Origin: Methanobrevibacter millerae
GTDB taxonomy: Archaea; Methanobacteriota; Methanobacteria; Methanobacteriales; Methanobacteriaceae
DNA: 64,000 bases
Assembly (NCBI RefSeq): GCF_001477655.1
Contig: NZ_CP011266.1
Location: 1,658,001-1,722,000 of the forward strand
Direction: 5' to 3'
The notes beneath the pieces were generated by a model. The model was not told the origin of the DNA and did no database searches. It was given only the letters and a program-made list of their open reading frames with translations. How positions within the stretch are numbered: the stretch's first letter is position 1; each line of letters begins with the position of its first letter. Made by a program: the position numbers and the translations under genes. Positions 8,691 through 18,137 of the stretch are shown here, piece by piece.

Positions 8691-10450
8691 CATTCCTAGA
8701 AACTTAAGGATTTAACTTATTTTTAACTATGTTTTCAATATTGAAAACATCTAATTTTTATTTATTTTAATTAAATCAATCATTATTTATTTTAATACTT
8801 GTTTAATTACTTTTAATTTACTTATATCTTATTTTAATAATTATTAATAGTTTATTTTAAATATTATTAGTCATATATAATTATATATGTAATTAAAGTT
8901 TTTTGATTATGAATTTAGTAGATTGGAGGATTATTTTATGTATTCTTTTGATAGGTTTATCAAAAATTTTTTTCGATTTTTTGAGTGTTTTATATTAAAA
9001 AGATATATTACTGAAGATAATCGATTTATTAGGGATAGAAAAATGACTCAAAAAGAATATACTGCATTTATTCTTTCCCAAAGGAGCTGTACTAGTTATA
9101 TTGAAACTATTAGATTTTTTACTAGGTGGTTGAAGAAAGATTTTGAAACGATTTCTAGCCAGGGAATTGGAAAACAGAGAATGTTTATTGACCCTAAAGT
9201 TTTTATTGACATGTATGAATGTTTTATTGATGAATTATATAATAAATTTCTGGGATTTTCAAAATTTAAAGGATATATTGTTAGTGCTTGTGATGGAAGT
9301 ATTGTTGATCTTCCAAATGTTACTTTAACGCGTGAAGAATTTCCTGTTGGTGATGAAAACTTGTTAAAAGAAAAAAGAATTCGTGCAAGAGTTTCATGTG
9401 TATTAGATGTGCATTCCAAACATATTTTAACTGTAAAAATAGTTGAAACAATAGTAAATGAAATTGATTTAGCAATAGAACATTTAAATAACTTAAAACA
9501 AAGATTTGACATCACAAAATTAATTACAATTTATGACCGAGGTTATCCATCAATCGAATTAATGACTAAAAACATTGATTTGAACTCAAAATTTTTAATA
9601 AGACTACCAAAAAACGTATTTGCACATCAAATTAAACAAATGAAAACCAATGATGAAATAATACAAATCAACATGACAAACAATAGATTAAACAATTTTA
9701 ACGATGAAAATTTAAAAGAAAAAGCAAGAAAAATGGGACGACTAGAAATAAGAATAGCAATAATAGATATTGGAAATAAAGAACTAGAAATACTAGCAAC
9801 AAATTTAACACCCGAAGAATTCTCAACAGAAGATTTAAAAGAATTATATGCAAAAAGATGGACAGTAGAAACAGGATTCGATAGACTAAAAAATTTAATA
9901 GAAATCGAAGATTTCAGCGGAATACGAAGACCAATAATCGAACAAGATTTTTACGCACACATATTCATTTAGAACCTAGCAATAACCATAAAAAACCATG
10001 CAGAAAACAATATAACAAGAACACCAAGAAATAAAGATAAAAAAATAATTTATCAGTCGAATTTCGCAAAAATAACAGGAAATATCTATTTATTCTTCTT
10101 TGACATACTATTTGAATCGAGAACAAAAAGAGAAGAAATAATCGATTTTATAATAAAAGAAGCATCTAAAGAACTAACACAATACGAAGAACATCAATAT
10201 GATGAAAAAGAGCGAAAAACCCCCGGATGTTAATAATAAACATCCAGGAAACAAGAAAAAAACACACTAATCCAAAATTAAACACACACAAAATTAGTGA
10301 GTTTTCACATCTTGTTTAATTTTTTGTTCTCAAATAATATAAAAAACTTACGAAAAATCAATTATCTATACAAAAATAATATAACAATGTTATTAAAAAC
10401 CAATTATGATGAAAAATTTCATCCAAAAATATATTAAGTTTCTAGGAATG
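8691..10450 (+). mobile_element. IS4-family insertion sequence, copy 1 (decayed transposase)
   Basis: About 1,760 bp bounded by inverted repeats CATTCCTAGAAACTTA (start at 8691) and its complement ending at 10450. A nearly identical element lies at 52642-54399, and a 3' fragment at about 61508-61825. No matching target duplication is seen in the flanks (AAAGAT / GTATGT), so the flanks may have been rearranged. Confidence 0.88.
8938..10270 (+). pseudogene. IS4-family transposase, stopped by a nonsense codon
   Basis: Starts at ATG 8938 after a GGAGG site. It carries the DDE elements ACDGSIVDLP and TIYDRGYPS, and the IS4 signature Y-x2-R-x3-E-x6-K (YAKRWTVETGFDRLK). Compared with the intact copy at 52889, a TAT codon has become TAG at 9970-9972, ending the protein after the YREK motif. 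A further frame change near 10220 (run of C) would corrupt the tail. Probably inactive, but it could be mobilised in trans by the intact copy because both ends are present. Confidence 0.85.
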
Positions 10451-10555
10451 GTATGTTATGACAAGGGTTATATACTATAATTAAAATATTAATTAATATA
10501 CACAAATATTTTTTAAAAATATTAGAAGCACATATTTTTTAAAGGAGGTAATTAA

Positions 10556-10699
10556 ATGGCAAAAGAGATTTTAGCAACACCTACATTGCATGGAAATGCC
10601 ACTAAAGCATTTTTAGATGATATGATGCGTCCAGATAATGAAAAAGAGATTGAAATTAAAGAAAGAATTAAAAATGGAAATCATATTAAATTTCTTTAA
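10556..10699 (+). CDS. Small protein, 47 aa, convergent with the GNAT gene (possible antitoxin)
   Basis: Strong ribosome binding site AAAGGAGGT 7 nt before the ATG. The product begins MAKEILATPTLHGNATKAFL and ends ERIKNGNHIKFL; it is highly charged, with a predicted amphipathic helix. Its style (ATPTL.G..AK.FL) resembles short methanogen proteins found beside toxin-like genes; this is recollection, not a search. Its stop is 7 nt from the stop of the TacT-like GNAT gene on the opposite strand. TATA-like TTATATAC lies near 10470. Too short to classify, but the strong RBS argues it is translated. Confidence 0.6.
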   Translation: MAKEILATPTLHGNATKAFLDDMMRPDNEKEIEIKERIKNGNHIKFL

Positions 10700-10706
10700 A
10701 TTATTT

Positions 10707-11243
10707 TTATATTCTTTTTAAATCTTTATATAATGTGATAGTAGTTTTTTGATTTCTTTCTGCAGTTCTTTTTAATTTTTCTGGTCGTTCTATTTTTATA
10801 TGTTGAAATGCATTATCATAATAAAATTTTCTTACTTTACAATATGCATCAACTGTAATAAATTTAACTCCAATTTTTAAAGATATATTTTTTATTTCAG
10901 AACATATGTTGTCTAATATTTTAGTTCCTATACCTTTTTTTTGATAATCTTCATGTATGGCTAATCTTCCAATTTTTATAGCAGGAAAACTTTTATATGA
11001 GCATTCATATTCTTTTGGAATATCTTTTATGTTTATACTATCTGCAAGTAAACTAAAAAATCCAATTATTTTATTCTCATGTATTAAAAGATAAGTTGTA
11101 TTTATATTGTCTTCCTGCTGGTTTAATGCATCATCTTTTAAAAAATTATCCATATCATTTAGGCCACAGTGAAAACTAGATAATTCATGTTCTTTAGTTA
11201 ATTTAATAATATTATAATCGATTTGCTCAATATCATTAGTCAT
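10707..11243 (-). CDS. GNAT acetyltransferase, TacT-like
   Basis: 178 aa. The N-terminal pattern FHCGLNDMDNFLKDDALNQQ, then TTYLLIHENKIIGFFSLLADSI, is characteristic of the toxin-type GNATs (TacT/AtaT relatives) that acetylate aminoacyl-tRNA. The acetyl-CoA binding loop is KIGRLAIHEDYQKKGIGTKIL (Q/R-x-x-G-x-G/A type), and a Tyr-containing strand (KFYYDNAFQ) follows. Full family length, no defects. Unlike standard TacAT operons there is no DUF1778 antitoxin upstream on the same strand; the only neighbour is the 47-aa gene, tail to tail. It could instead be an ordinary GNAT acetylating a small molecule. Confidence 0.72.
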   Translation of the reverse strand: MTNDIEQIDYNIIKLTKEHELSSFHCGLNDMDNFLKDDALNQQEDNINTTYLLIHENKIIGFFSLLADSINIKDIPKEYECSYKSFPAIKIGRLAIHEDYQKKGIGTKILDNICSEIKNISLKIGVKFITVDAYCKVRKFYYDNAFQHIKIERPEKLKRTAERNQKTTITLYKDLKRI

Positions 11244-11825
11244 ATATCAATGTATGTATTTAGTGGTTAATATGATTTAGGGGTAATTTGTTGTTATAAA
11301 TATTGATTTTCATATTATGTTATTTTTCAATTAATATATGCTAACTCCTCCAACTTCACATATTGGATCTTTAATTAATTTTAATAATGGATTATTTTCA
11401 TTTGATATATTTATCAATTTTGATTTTATTTACAATTTTATTTGGACTTATTATCAAGATTTCTCATCAACTGTCAATTTCTAAAATATTTTTTTACATT
11501 ACCTTACTCAATTCATTTAAAATCACAATCTGTTTTTACCAGTTTAACTTTTCAGTTAATTTTCCTTTAAGTTTTTATCCATAATACTTATTTAATTGAG
11601 ACTATCTTCAAGTATTCTCATATAAAGTTGTGTTGGACATTTTAATTTCATATTACTAGCAATCCATGTTGTATCTTAATGAAATGGTTATTTTGCTTCT
11701 ACTACACTTTGAATAGTTTTTTGTGATGATTTTAGGTTATGATTTTTTGCTGTTTGACAAAGGTATTGTTTACATGTTTATTCGGATTTATTATTAGATT
11801 TGGTAGTAAACAAAGAAAATTGTCT
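11244..11825. other. No intact gene; decayed coding remnants
   Basis: No convincing gene. On the minus strand a short open stretch ending near 11331 reads NPLLKLIKDPICEVGGVSIY and looks like the tail of a lost protein. A second (KLKCPTQLYMRILEDSLN) lies near 11600-11650. The plus-strand frame at 11387-11584 is hydrophobic and T-rich by composition, without a ribosome binding site. Confidence 0.4.
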
Positions 11826-12656
11826 CTAGATGTAACTTTTCATGTAACTGACCAAATCATCCCCGGACTCATCGCCATCCAGTGCAAACTCGATTGAAGT
11901 CTTAAGCCATTCAAGCCTGTTACTAATGTCATAGATCCTGCCTTCAAATGCAACCCCGTAAATCGAATCAAGCTTTTGAAGCGCATCGGTCAGTTGAATC
12001 TCACCGCCCACTCCCGCTTCGGTCTCATCGATCTTATCAAAAATATCCAAGGTTAGAACATATCTTCCCATTATTGCAAGGTTTGACGGGGCCTTGTCCC
12101 TTGGAGGCTTTTCCACTAATTCATTAATCTTGTAGACATTCTCGTCAGTTTTCTCTAATTGTGATTTCGTACCTCTCCACTTTATCGATGGGAACCTCCT
12201 CTAGTGAAAATCGATTAAGCATTGCGGGTGCTGTAAATATCAATAAGCTGCTTGGTGCAAGGTGTCGGCACTAGCAATTGAATCGCCTAAAAGGACTGCG
12301 AACGACTCATCACCGATGTGTCTTCTGTCTCATCTTATTGCATCGCCCAGGCCGTTCTGCTCCTTTTGTCGGACATAGCAGATGTCTGCAAGGTCTGTGA
12401 TTTTCCTGATCTGTTTAAGTTCACTGTCCTTTCGGTCTTTTAAAGGTTGTATTCAAGTTCGTAGTGCTTGTCGAAATGATTCTCAAGTGATTTTTTATAC
12501 CTGCCGGTGACGATGATTATGTCCTCGATTCCAGAAGCCACCGCCTCCTCAACTACATACTGGATGAGGGGTTTGTCATAAGTCGGTAACATTTCCTTAG
12601 GTTATGCTTTTGTGGCAGGTAGGATTATTGTTCCGAAACCTGTTGCTGGATTAATG
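11826..12656 (-). pseudogene. galU: UTP-glucose-1-phosphate uridylyltransferase, decayed (copy 1)
   Basis: Minus-strand fragments in different frames cover the whole GalU protein. N-terminal nucleotide-binding loop (NPATGFGTIILPATKA, stop, [20 protein letters not shown]), middle ([40 protein letters not shown]) and C-terminus (EKPPRDKAPSNLAIMGRYVL, GVGGEIQLTDALQKLDSIYG). Only the last 96 codons (11826-12116) are continuous. Stop codons and frameshifts make it non-functional. The family makes UDP-glucose for surface polysaccharide. A second, more decayed copy is at 22780-23450. Base composition is richer in GC than the neighbours. Confidence 0.88.
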
Positions 12657-12659
12657 GAG

Positions 12660-12836
12660 GGAGAGAGTTTTGTCATTGCATATGGTGATTGTGGATGACT
12701 GTCTACTGGAAATATTGAAAATCTTTTAAATCCAAATCATGAAAACCTGGAATTATCAAAAAAGACATTTGCGAAGTTAACCTGGAGAGGATTGGTGGCG
12801 TTGACTATATCCTTCACCTCGCTATAATGCCATGGG
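12660..12836 (+). pseudogene. Remnant of NAD-dependent sugar epimerase/dehydratase, N-terminal part
   Basis: Plus-strand fragments in two frames read VDD.LSTGNIENLLNPNHENL and KKDICEVNLERIGGVDYILHLA. This is the D-x-LSTG...N and GVDYIxHLA pattern of the NAD-binding half of UDP-glucose epimerase or dTDP-glucose dehydratase-like proteins. Frameshifts near 12710 and 12750. It is divergent from the galU remnant. 12837-13096 beyond it holds nothing I recognise; a plus-strand open frame there has no family features. Confidence 0.6.
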
Positions 12837-13096
12837 CATATTTTGTATATTATCAATGGAGTAGGTATTATCATTTGATAATTTCTGGCAGGATATATGT
12901 ACGTTCCAATGTTGGTATTGTGATTGATACTGTTCACCGTAGATGTTGCAACTTTTTTAAGCAAATAATTTACGGTATTGTTAACATTATGGGAAGTAAT
13001 GTATCATTTGCAGGCTTTATTTTACTGCAAATGATTATTACTTTAGTGTTATCAGTTTATAATCGCACTTTATGCCAGTCCCTGAAAAGGTTTATA

Positions 13097-14056
13097 TTAA
13101 TGGGTGTTGTTGGGGTTTTTAATATTTTTAAATAAGTCGTTTACTTCTGTTTCCCATCCATCTTTATGAATTATTCTTTTCATGTGTAAATCTGCATCCA
13201 ATATTTCTTTTTTAGTGAGTTTACTGAATTCCATCCAGTTTTTATCAAAAACATATATTGCATTACCATAAATCAAAGACTCCAGTATAGTAAATTCCTT
13301 AAACTCAAATCCAACATATCCAGTAAAACCGGCGGTTCCAATAAATGTCATTGTTGGATTATGCGAATTTATGTATTTTATTCTGGCTTCATCAGCCACT
13401 CTTTTAGTTTTCTTTGTCTGTTCTAATACTGGCTTCAGGTGTTCTTTTAACTTTCCCCAGGGCATTTTACCTTTCGGCAGTAGTTCCCAGTTTAATCTTT
13501 TAAGATTTATTAAATCTGTTAATTCGCTTAAGTCTTCTTTTAAGATTTCACATTCTTTAAAAAGCTCTAAAAATAAATTTATAGTATGTTTCAATAGTTC
13601 ATCATCTTTTTTATAAATGAATTTTTTATCAGCGATTATGATTTTTTGACCTTCTTTTTCAACAATTCTTAATTCAATACTTGGAGGGGCTATTGGTTCT
13701 CTGTATACTCGTTCGTAGGGTATTGTACAAATTTCTGTTACTTCTTTAGTTTCGCCTCTACCGCACCATTGTTTCCATGTTAATGATCTTTGATAGTATT
13801 TTGTTTCTTTGCCTAATTCTGGTCGTTTAATGTATGATCCTTCTGAATTAAACCGGGTGATAGTTGAATGTTTACCTGCTCCTGAGCCAATAGTGGGTAA
13901 AACTTGTTCGCCTATCTCTAAATCTTGTGTAAATCCAATTTTATTCAAATTATTGAACCTATCTATGTTTGAAACGCTGATTATTATAGCGGTTCCTTCT
14001 TCTTGATTTTTAAATTGTGTTTCTAAATTATTAATTCTAGTTTTACTTATTATCAT
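13097..14056 (-). CDS. Hypothetical protein, 319 aa
   Basis: Not recognised. Soluble and intact, with start ATG 14056 preceded by AAGGAG at good spacing. N-terminal half: AIIISVSNIDRFNNLNKIGF and GAGKHSTITRFNSEGSYIKRPELG, a sequence suggesting a surface-exposed loop region. Middle: long charged helix (ELFKECEILKEDLSELTDLINLKR). C-terminal half: PTMTFIGTAGFTGYVGFEFKEFTI and DKNWMEFSKLTKKEILDADL, with the look of a short alpha/beta domain. It follows the small zinc-ribbon gene, with a hairpin between them. The context (IS, decayed sugar genes, defence genes) suggests accessory DNA. Confidence 0.6.
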   Translation of the reverse strand: MIISKTRINNLETQFKNQEEGTAIIISVSNIDRFNNLNKIGFTQDLEIGEQVLPTIGSGAGKHSTITRFNSEGSYIKRPELGKETKYYQRSLTWKQWCGRGETKEVTEICTIPYERVYREPIAPPSIELRIVEKEGQKIIIADKKFIYKKDDELLKHTINLFLELFKECEILKEDLSELTDLINLKRLNWELLPKGKMPWGKLKEHLKPVLEQTKKTKRVADEARIKYINSHNPTMTFIGTAGFTGYVGFEFKEFTILESLIYGNAIYVFDKNWMEFSKLTKKEILDADLHMKRIIHKDGWETEVNDLFKNIKNPNNTH

Positions 14057-14087
14057 ATTCGGTCTCCTTAATCATTAATTAATTTAG

Positions 14088-14110
14088 GAGTGGTTATTTT
14101 TTAACCACTC
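14088..14110 (-). terminator. Perfect 9-bp hairpin at the end of the zinc-ribbon gene
   Basis: GAGTGGTTA, 5-nt A/T loop, TAACCACTC. It abuts the TAG stop of the zinc-ribbon gene and precedes the 319-aa gene by about 30 nt. It may terminate, attenuate or stabilise the transcript; archaeal factor-dependent termination does not require a hairpin. Confidence 0.45.
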
Positions 14111-14250
14111 TATTCTTTTTCATAAGTGCATTTTCCACATCTGCTACATGGTGGTAAGGGTTTACTTGACTTGTCAAGATGTAAATCTTCTCCACAGTTG
14201 GTGCAGACATATCTTCCAATGCCCGGTTTTTCCCCACATTTGTAGGTCAT
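14110..14250 (-). CDS. Small zinc-ribbon protein, 46 aa
   Basis: MTYKCGEKPGIGRYVCTNCG..., then LPPCSRCGKCTYEKE. The pairs CTNCG and CSRCG, with the GxYxCxNCG opening and LPPCxxC, match the small zinc-ribbon family (sometimes annotated zinc ribbon-containing or rubredoxin-like). It probably binds one Zn or Fe; function unknown. The start is set by GGTGA about 5 nt before the ATG at 14250. Probably cotranscribed with the 319-aa gene downstream. Confidence 0.75.
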   Translation of the reverse strand: MTYKCGEKPGIGRYVCTNCGEDLHLDKSSKPLPPCSRCGKCTYEKE

Positions 14251-14842
14251 GAATATCACCTTTTTTTAGGTATATCTAATGGGAGTCGCAAGTAGTATTG
14301 TTTAAATATGATAAACAAGAAAAATAGAAAGTGAAGTTACTGTTTTACTTAAGGTTATTCATGCTTGTAATTAACTTTGTATTCTTGTAATTTCTTTCGT
14401 CTTTTTCTAGTAATAGGCCACTACAATGTCCTACTAAAGTAATGGCCTATTTTTAAGACATATTTTTTTAACTAATGTTATCACCATTGATATTTTGTCA
14501 TTCTACAGTCATAGTCATAGGCACTTTTTAAAGCACCATCATTGACACAATATTAAGATTACACAAAGTGTGTAAAATCTTTTAGCCAATAGTTCAAGAA
14601 TTGGCCATATTAACATTTAGTATTTTAGATAATACTGGTATATAAACATTTTTATTAACTTTTTTAGGATATATTTTTGGTATTTTCTTCTAATTTTTAG
14701 TATTTCTCATTATTTTTAATAGAAAATAGGTTCTAAAAAAAGGTATTTTTTAAAATTTATAGTTAAATTCAATACTTATTTTCAGTACTTTTGATGTAAT
14801 TTTTAGAAAAGTATTATATTGACTTTATCCAAATGTATATTC
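14251..14842. promoter_or_regulatory. Intergenic region with several hairpins and promoter of the defence operon
   Basis: No gene. It contains a 9-bp stem AATAGGCCA / TGGCCTATT followed by T residues (14412-14454), a second dyad AGATTACACA / TGTGTAAAATCT (about 14561-14583), and a third GCCAAT / ATTGGC (about 14584-14605). AT-rich repeats of the word TTTTTAGTATTT follow. A TATTATATT box at 14810-14818 lies about 25-30 nt before the ATG at 14843, giving a leaderless transcript. Confidence 0.5.
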
Positions 14843-16003
14843 ATGGTAGAAATTATATCTCTTGAAGATGTTTACACTGCAATGTGTTCTAGTAAGCCAA
14901 CATTATATAAAGCAGTTGCAGGTTTAATATTCTCATCAACTATGACTCCATCAACAATAGCAGAATTAACGCTAAATGACTTTCTAGTTGCATGCGATGA
15001 ATATTTTGATGAAGATGAAGAAAAGTCACTAGTAAACCTCCTTAAGAAAAATCCTTGGAAAATTGTTCCCAACTGGAAATTAAAATCAAAAAACATCTTT
15101 ACATTCAACACACCTGAAACTACATTTTATTTGTTTTTATATATAAAAGAAAAAAGAATGAAAGATTTAAATAATTTGGGGAATCCTTTATTTAAAAGTG
15201 GTAAAAATAATTTTTTAACATCAAGTAAAATCTCATCCTATGTGACAGAGTTCAATGCAGTTCTTAATTTATTCAATGAGGGTTATGGCAATAAATTCAA
15301 GTCAAAAAATCTAATTGCAACATTTGAAGAAATATATGATAAACAGATGTATATTGGAATAAAAAACAAAAATAATTTGATTAAGCTATTTGAAGGAAGA
15401 CTGGCGAATAATAGTAAGTTTTACCGATATGCAGTTAAAAACCCTCATAAAATTAAAGAATATTATAATATGTTAGTGCCATATTTAACTTCAAGATCAT
15501 ATAATCTTGATAGATTCCATAGAAGCGGTATGGATGATAAAAAAAAGATTTCTTTAATTGTTAAAGATTTTTATAATGCTGAATTAAAAGATGATTTGAA
15601 TTTGGATTATACTCAAGGACAGTTGTTGTGTAAGTTTGCAGTAGGTTTGTCAAAATATGTGCCTTTTTCTAATGATGAATTATATTTAAATAAATTATTT
15701 AAAAAGGCAATTATTAAGTTAAAAGTCTATAATTATGATTTTATGGATGGGGGAGGAATTTTAATGTATTATGTTAATAAAAATTCTAATCCTGAAGTTT
15801 ATGCTAATAAATTGGAGGAAGATAGTTATAAATTAGGAGCTTATGATATAATTAATGTTAGTAGGGATGAGTTGAATAAACTTTTTATTAATTATGTTAT
15901 TGAAAATAATTATTATAATAAATTTATGAGGGATTTTGAAGCAGAAATGATAATAAAAAAAGTTTGTTATAATTTAATTGATTATGAAGATAGAATTATA
16001 TGA
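14843..16003 (+). CDS. Tyrosine-recombinase-like protein of unknown function, 386 aa
   Basis: Residues about 15-110 follow the plan of methanogen phage-integrase catalytic domains: LYKAVAGLIFSSTMTPSTIAELTLNDFL, a DEDEEKSLVNLLKKNPWKIVPNW segment, then FNTPETTFYLFLYIKE. The usual catalytic Arg before SE(L) is replaced (TPSTIAEL), and I see no clear H-x-x-R or catalytic Tyr, so it is probably not an active recombinase. The C-terminal 230 residues are unknown. The open frame begins at a TTG 24 nt upstream, but the ATG at 14843 fits the TATA spacing. It lies 22 nt ahead of the STAND NTPase gene and is probably cotranscribed, so it may be a regulator or accessory part of that system. Confidence 0.5.
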   Translation: MVEIISLEDVYTAMCSSKPTLYKAVAGLIFSSTMTPSTIAELTLNDFLVACDEYFDEDEEKSLVNLLKKNPWKIVPNWKLKSKNIFTFNTPETTFYLFLYIKEKRMKDLNNLGNPLFKSGKNNFLTSSKISSYVTEFNAVLNLFNEGYGNKFKSKNLIATFEEIYDKQMYIGIKNKNNLIKLFEGRLANNSKFYRYAVKNPHKIKEYYNMLVPYLTSRSYNLDRFHRSGMDDKKKISLIVKDFYNAELKDDLNLDYTQGQLLCKFAVGLSKYVPFSNDELYLNKLFKKAIIKLKVYNYDFMDGGGILMYYVNKNSNPEVYANKLEEDSYKLGAYDIINVSRDELNKLFINYVIENNYYNKFMRDFEAEMIIKKVCYNLIDYEDRII

Positions 16004-16025
16004 AAATTTTATCAAAGGTGAAAAA

Positions 16026-18113
16026 ATGGTTGATTGGACTCATTTCAATAAAAATAATGGAGGTAGTGATTCTGACGCGTTTGAAGAAATGATTTATCTT
16101 TTATTTTGCACAAAATATGATAAAAAAGAAGGAATTTTTGGTTATTTTAATCAAAGAGGCATTGAAAAAGAACCGATTAAAGTAAATGATAAATGCATAG
16201 GGTTTCAAGCAAAGTTTTATACAACAAAATTATCAGATAACACCCCAGATTTAATAAAATCAATTAAATTTGCAAAAAGGGATTATCCCAATATTTCTAA
16301 AATTGAATTTTACATAAATAAAGAATATGGTCAAGGTCGTAAAAAAGGCACTAATAAACCTCAAGGACAAATCAAAGTAGAAGAATTTGCTGAGAAAAAT
16401 GATATTGAAATTGCATGGTATTTAAAGAGCAAGTTGGATGTGATTTTATTCCAACCGGAATATCAAAGAATTCATGAAAAATTTTTTGGCAAAGAAAAAT
16501 CGTTTTTGGATTATATTGAAGAGCTAAATATTTATTCAAATTCTTTATTTGAAAATATTAAGGATGATTTAACACTTAAGGATAATCCCATTAAACTTAA
16601 TAGAGATTCATATATAAATGAAATTGATGAAAAAGTATCTGAAAATGATTGTTTCTTGATTAATGGAAATCCCGGATGTGGTAAATCTGCTTTGGCTAAA
16701 GAGTTCTTAAAACAAAAAGATTGTCCTATTTTAATGTTTAAGCCTGATGATTTTGATGTAGAAAATATTCAATTCTTTTTTGATAGATTTAATTTGTCTT
16801 TAAATGAATTTAGGGAGTTTTTTAAGGATTTTGATGAAAAATTTATTTTAATAGATTCTGCTGAGTTAATCGGCACTTTAAAAAACCAAAGGGTTATTGA
16901 TGAATTTTTCAAATTGATGATTCAGGATTCCTGGAAAATTATTTTCACTTCAAGATTAAATTATTCCAATAGTCTAAAATTAAATCTGAAAGTAAACCTT
17001 AACTTTAAAGTTGATGAGATAACTGTAAAAGAATTATCCTTAAATGAGTTAGTGTCCTTATTTGAAGAAAATAAATTAAAACTGCCACAAAATATTAAAT
17101 TTAAAAAATCACTTCAAAACTTATTTTATTTAAACGCATATTTATCCAATATCGATAATATTGATTTGGAGGATGAATCCGAAATTAAAGATGTATTATG
17201 GGATTTGATAATTAAAAAATCACATTATCAATATGGCAATAATCCTGATAAAAGAGAGGAATGTTTTCTAAGATTTATTGAGATGAAATCTAGCAATCCC
17301 TACTTTAAATTTGAGAGTGACTATTTTTGTCAGGAAATATTAAATGATTTTCAAAGAGATGGAATTATTAGCAATATTTCTGACAAATATTATTTCTGCC
17401 ATGACATATATGAAGATTGGGGTCTTGAAAAGATAATTAATAAAAATTTCAATGAATCTAGCGATTATGAAATATTTTTTAAAAAGATTAATGATTCTGT
17501 TAAATTTAAAGTGGCTTATAGAAAATGGTTGCATTATCAATTAAATAATAATTATGGAAATGTTGATGAATTTTTAGACTTTGTTATTGTTGATGATCAA
17601 TGTAGGGAATCATGGGTTGATGAAACTCTCTTTGCTGTTGTCGTTTCAAACAAATTTGAATTATTTTTGAAAAAATTTAAATTTCAAATAATGAGTGATG
17701 AGTTTATTCTAAAAAGGATATTGTATTGGCTGCAAACAATTTTTAGAAAGGAAAGTGATTCTCAATTTTCCAAGTTGGTAAAAGAACATGCAAATAAAAT
17801 TATTTACAAGCCTTTTGGAGTTTATTGGGAAAAATTTATTTCATTTTTATATGACAATTTGGAAAAATGGAACAAATCTCAAATGGAAATAATTGTGCCT
17901 TACTTGTTAGAATGGAATCGGCATTATTCTGAAGGAGATGCGACTAGAAACTCTTCATTAATTGGATTAAAGTTTTATGAAAATCTGGAAGCCAATGATT
18001 ATTATGGTGTTGATAAACTTAAAGATTCTTGTGTTTCCATTATCCTTTTAGGTTCAAAGGAAATAAAAAATGAACTTGAAGAAATTTTAAATAAGACATT
18101 GTTAAATCAGTGA
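16026..18113 (+). CDS. Avs-like STAND NTPase, N-terminal part: PD-(D/E)XK nuclease plus NTPase
   Basis: 695 aa to an in-frame TGA. Start ATG 16026 follows GGTGA by 4 nt; the open frame begins earlier. Residues 1-160 resemble the restriction-type nuclease domain of antiviral STAND proteins: SDSDAFEEMIYLLFC, and IGFQAKFYTT, where QAK is the Q-x-K variant of the E-x-K metal site. A P-loop NTPase follows near residue 220: Walker A NGNPGCGKSALAKEF, Walker B EKFILIDSAEL, and the STAND-type sensor IIFTSRL. A winged-helix-like and helical region completes it. Such proteins sense a viral protein with the C-terminal solenoid, oligomerise and cut DNA (family knowledge). The continuing frame at 18138-20696 is probably the sensor part of the same protein. 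Confidence 0.75.
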   Translation: MVDWTHFNKNNGGSDSDAFEEMIYLLFCTKYDKKEGIFGYFNQRGIEKEPIKVNDKCIGFQAKFYTTKLSDNTPDLIKSIKFAKRDYPNISKIEFYINKEYGQGRKKGTNKPQGQIKVEEFAEKNDIEIAWYLKSKLDVILFQPEYQRIHEKFFGKEKSFLDYIEELNIYSNSLFENIKDDLTLKDNPIKLNRDSYINEIDEKVSENDCFLINGNPGCGKSALAKEFLKQKDCPILMFKPDDFDVENIQFFFDRFNLSLNEFREFFKDFDEKFILIDSAELIGTLKNQRVIDEFFKLMIQDSWKIIFTSRLNYSNSLKLNLKVNLNFKVDEITVKELSLNELVSLFEENKLKLPQNIKFKKSLQNLFYLNAYLSNIDNIDLEDESEIKDVLWDLIIKKSHYQYGNNPDKREECFLRFIEMKSSNPYFKFESDYFCQEILNDFQRDGIISNISDKYYFCHDIYEDWGLEKIINKNFNESSDYEIFFKKINDSVKFKVAYRKWLHYQLNNNYGNVDEFLDFVIVDDQCRESWVDETLFAVVVSNKFELFLKKFKFQIMSDEFILKRILYWLQTIFRKESDSQFSKLVKEHANKIIYKPFGVYWEKFISFLYDNLEKWNKSQMEIIVPYLLEWNRHYSEGDATRNSSLIGLKFYENLEANDYYGVDKLKDSCVSIILLGSKEIKNELEEILNKTLLNQ

Positions 18114-18137
18114 AAAAAAAGTCAAGATCCTTATTAT

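Noticed and set aside
11387-11584. 65-codon hydrophobic frame
   Set aside because: T-rich composition gives Leu/Ile/Phe by chance; no start signal.
12737-13135. Two opposing frames of 75 and 102 codons
   Set aside because: The first part overlaps the epimerase remnant on the plus strand; the rest shows no family or start signal.
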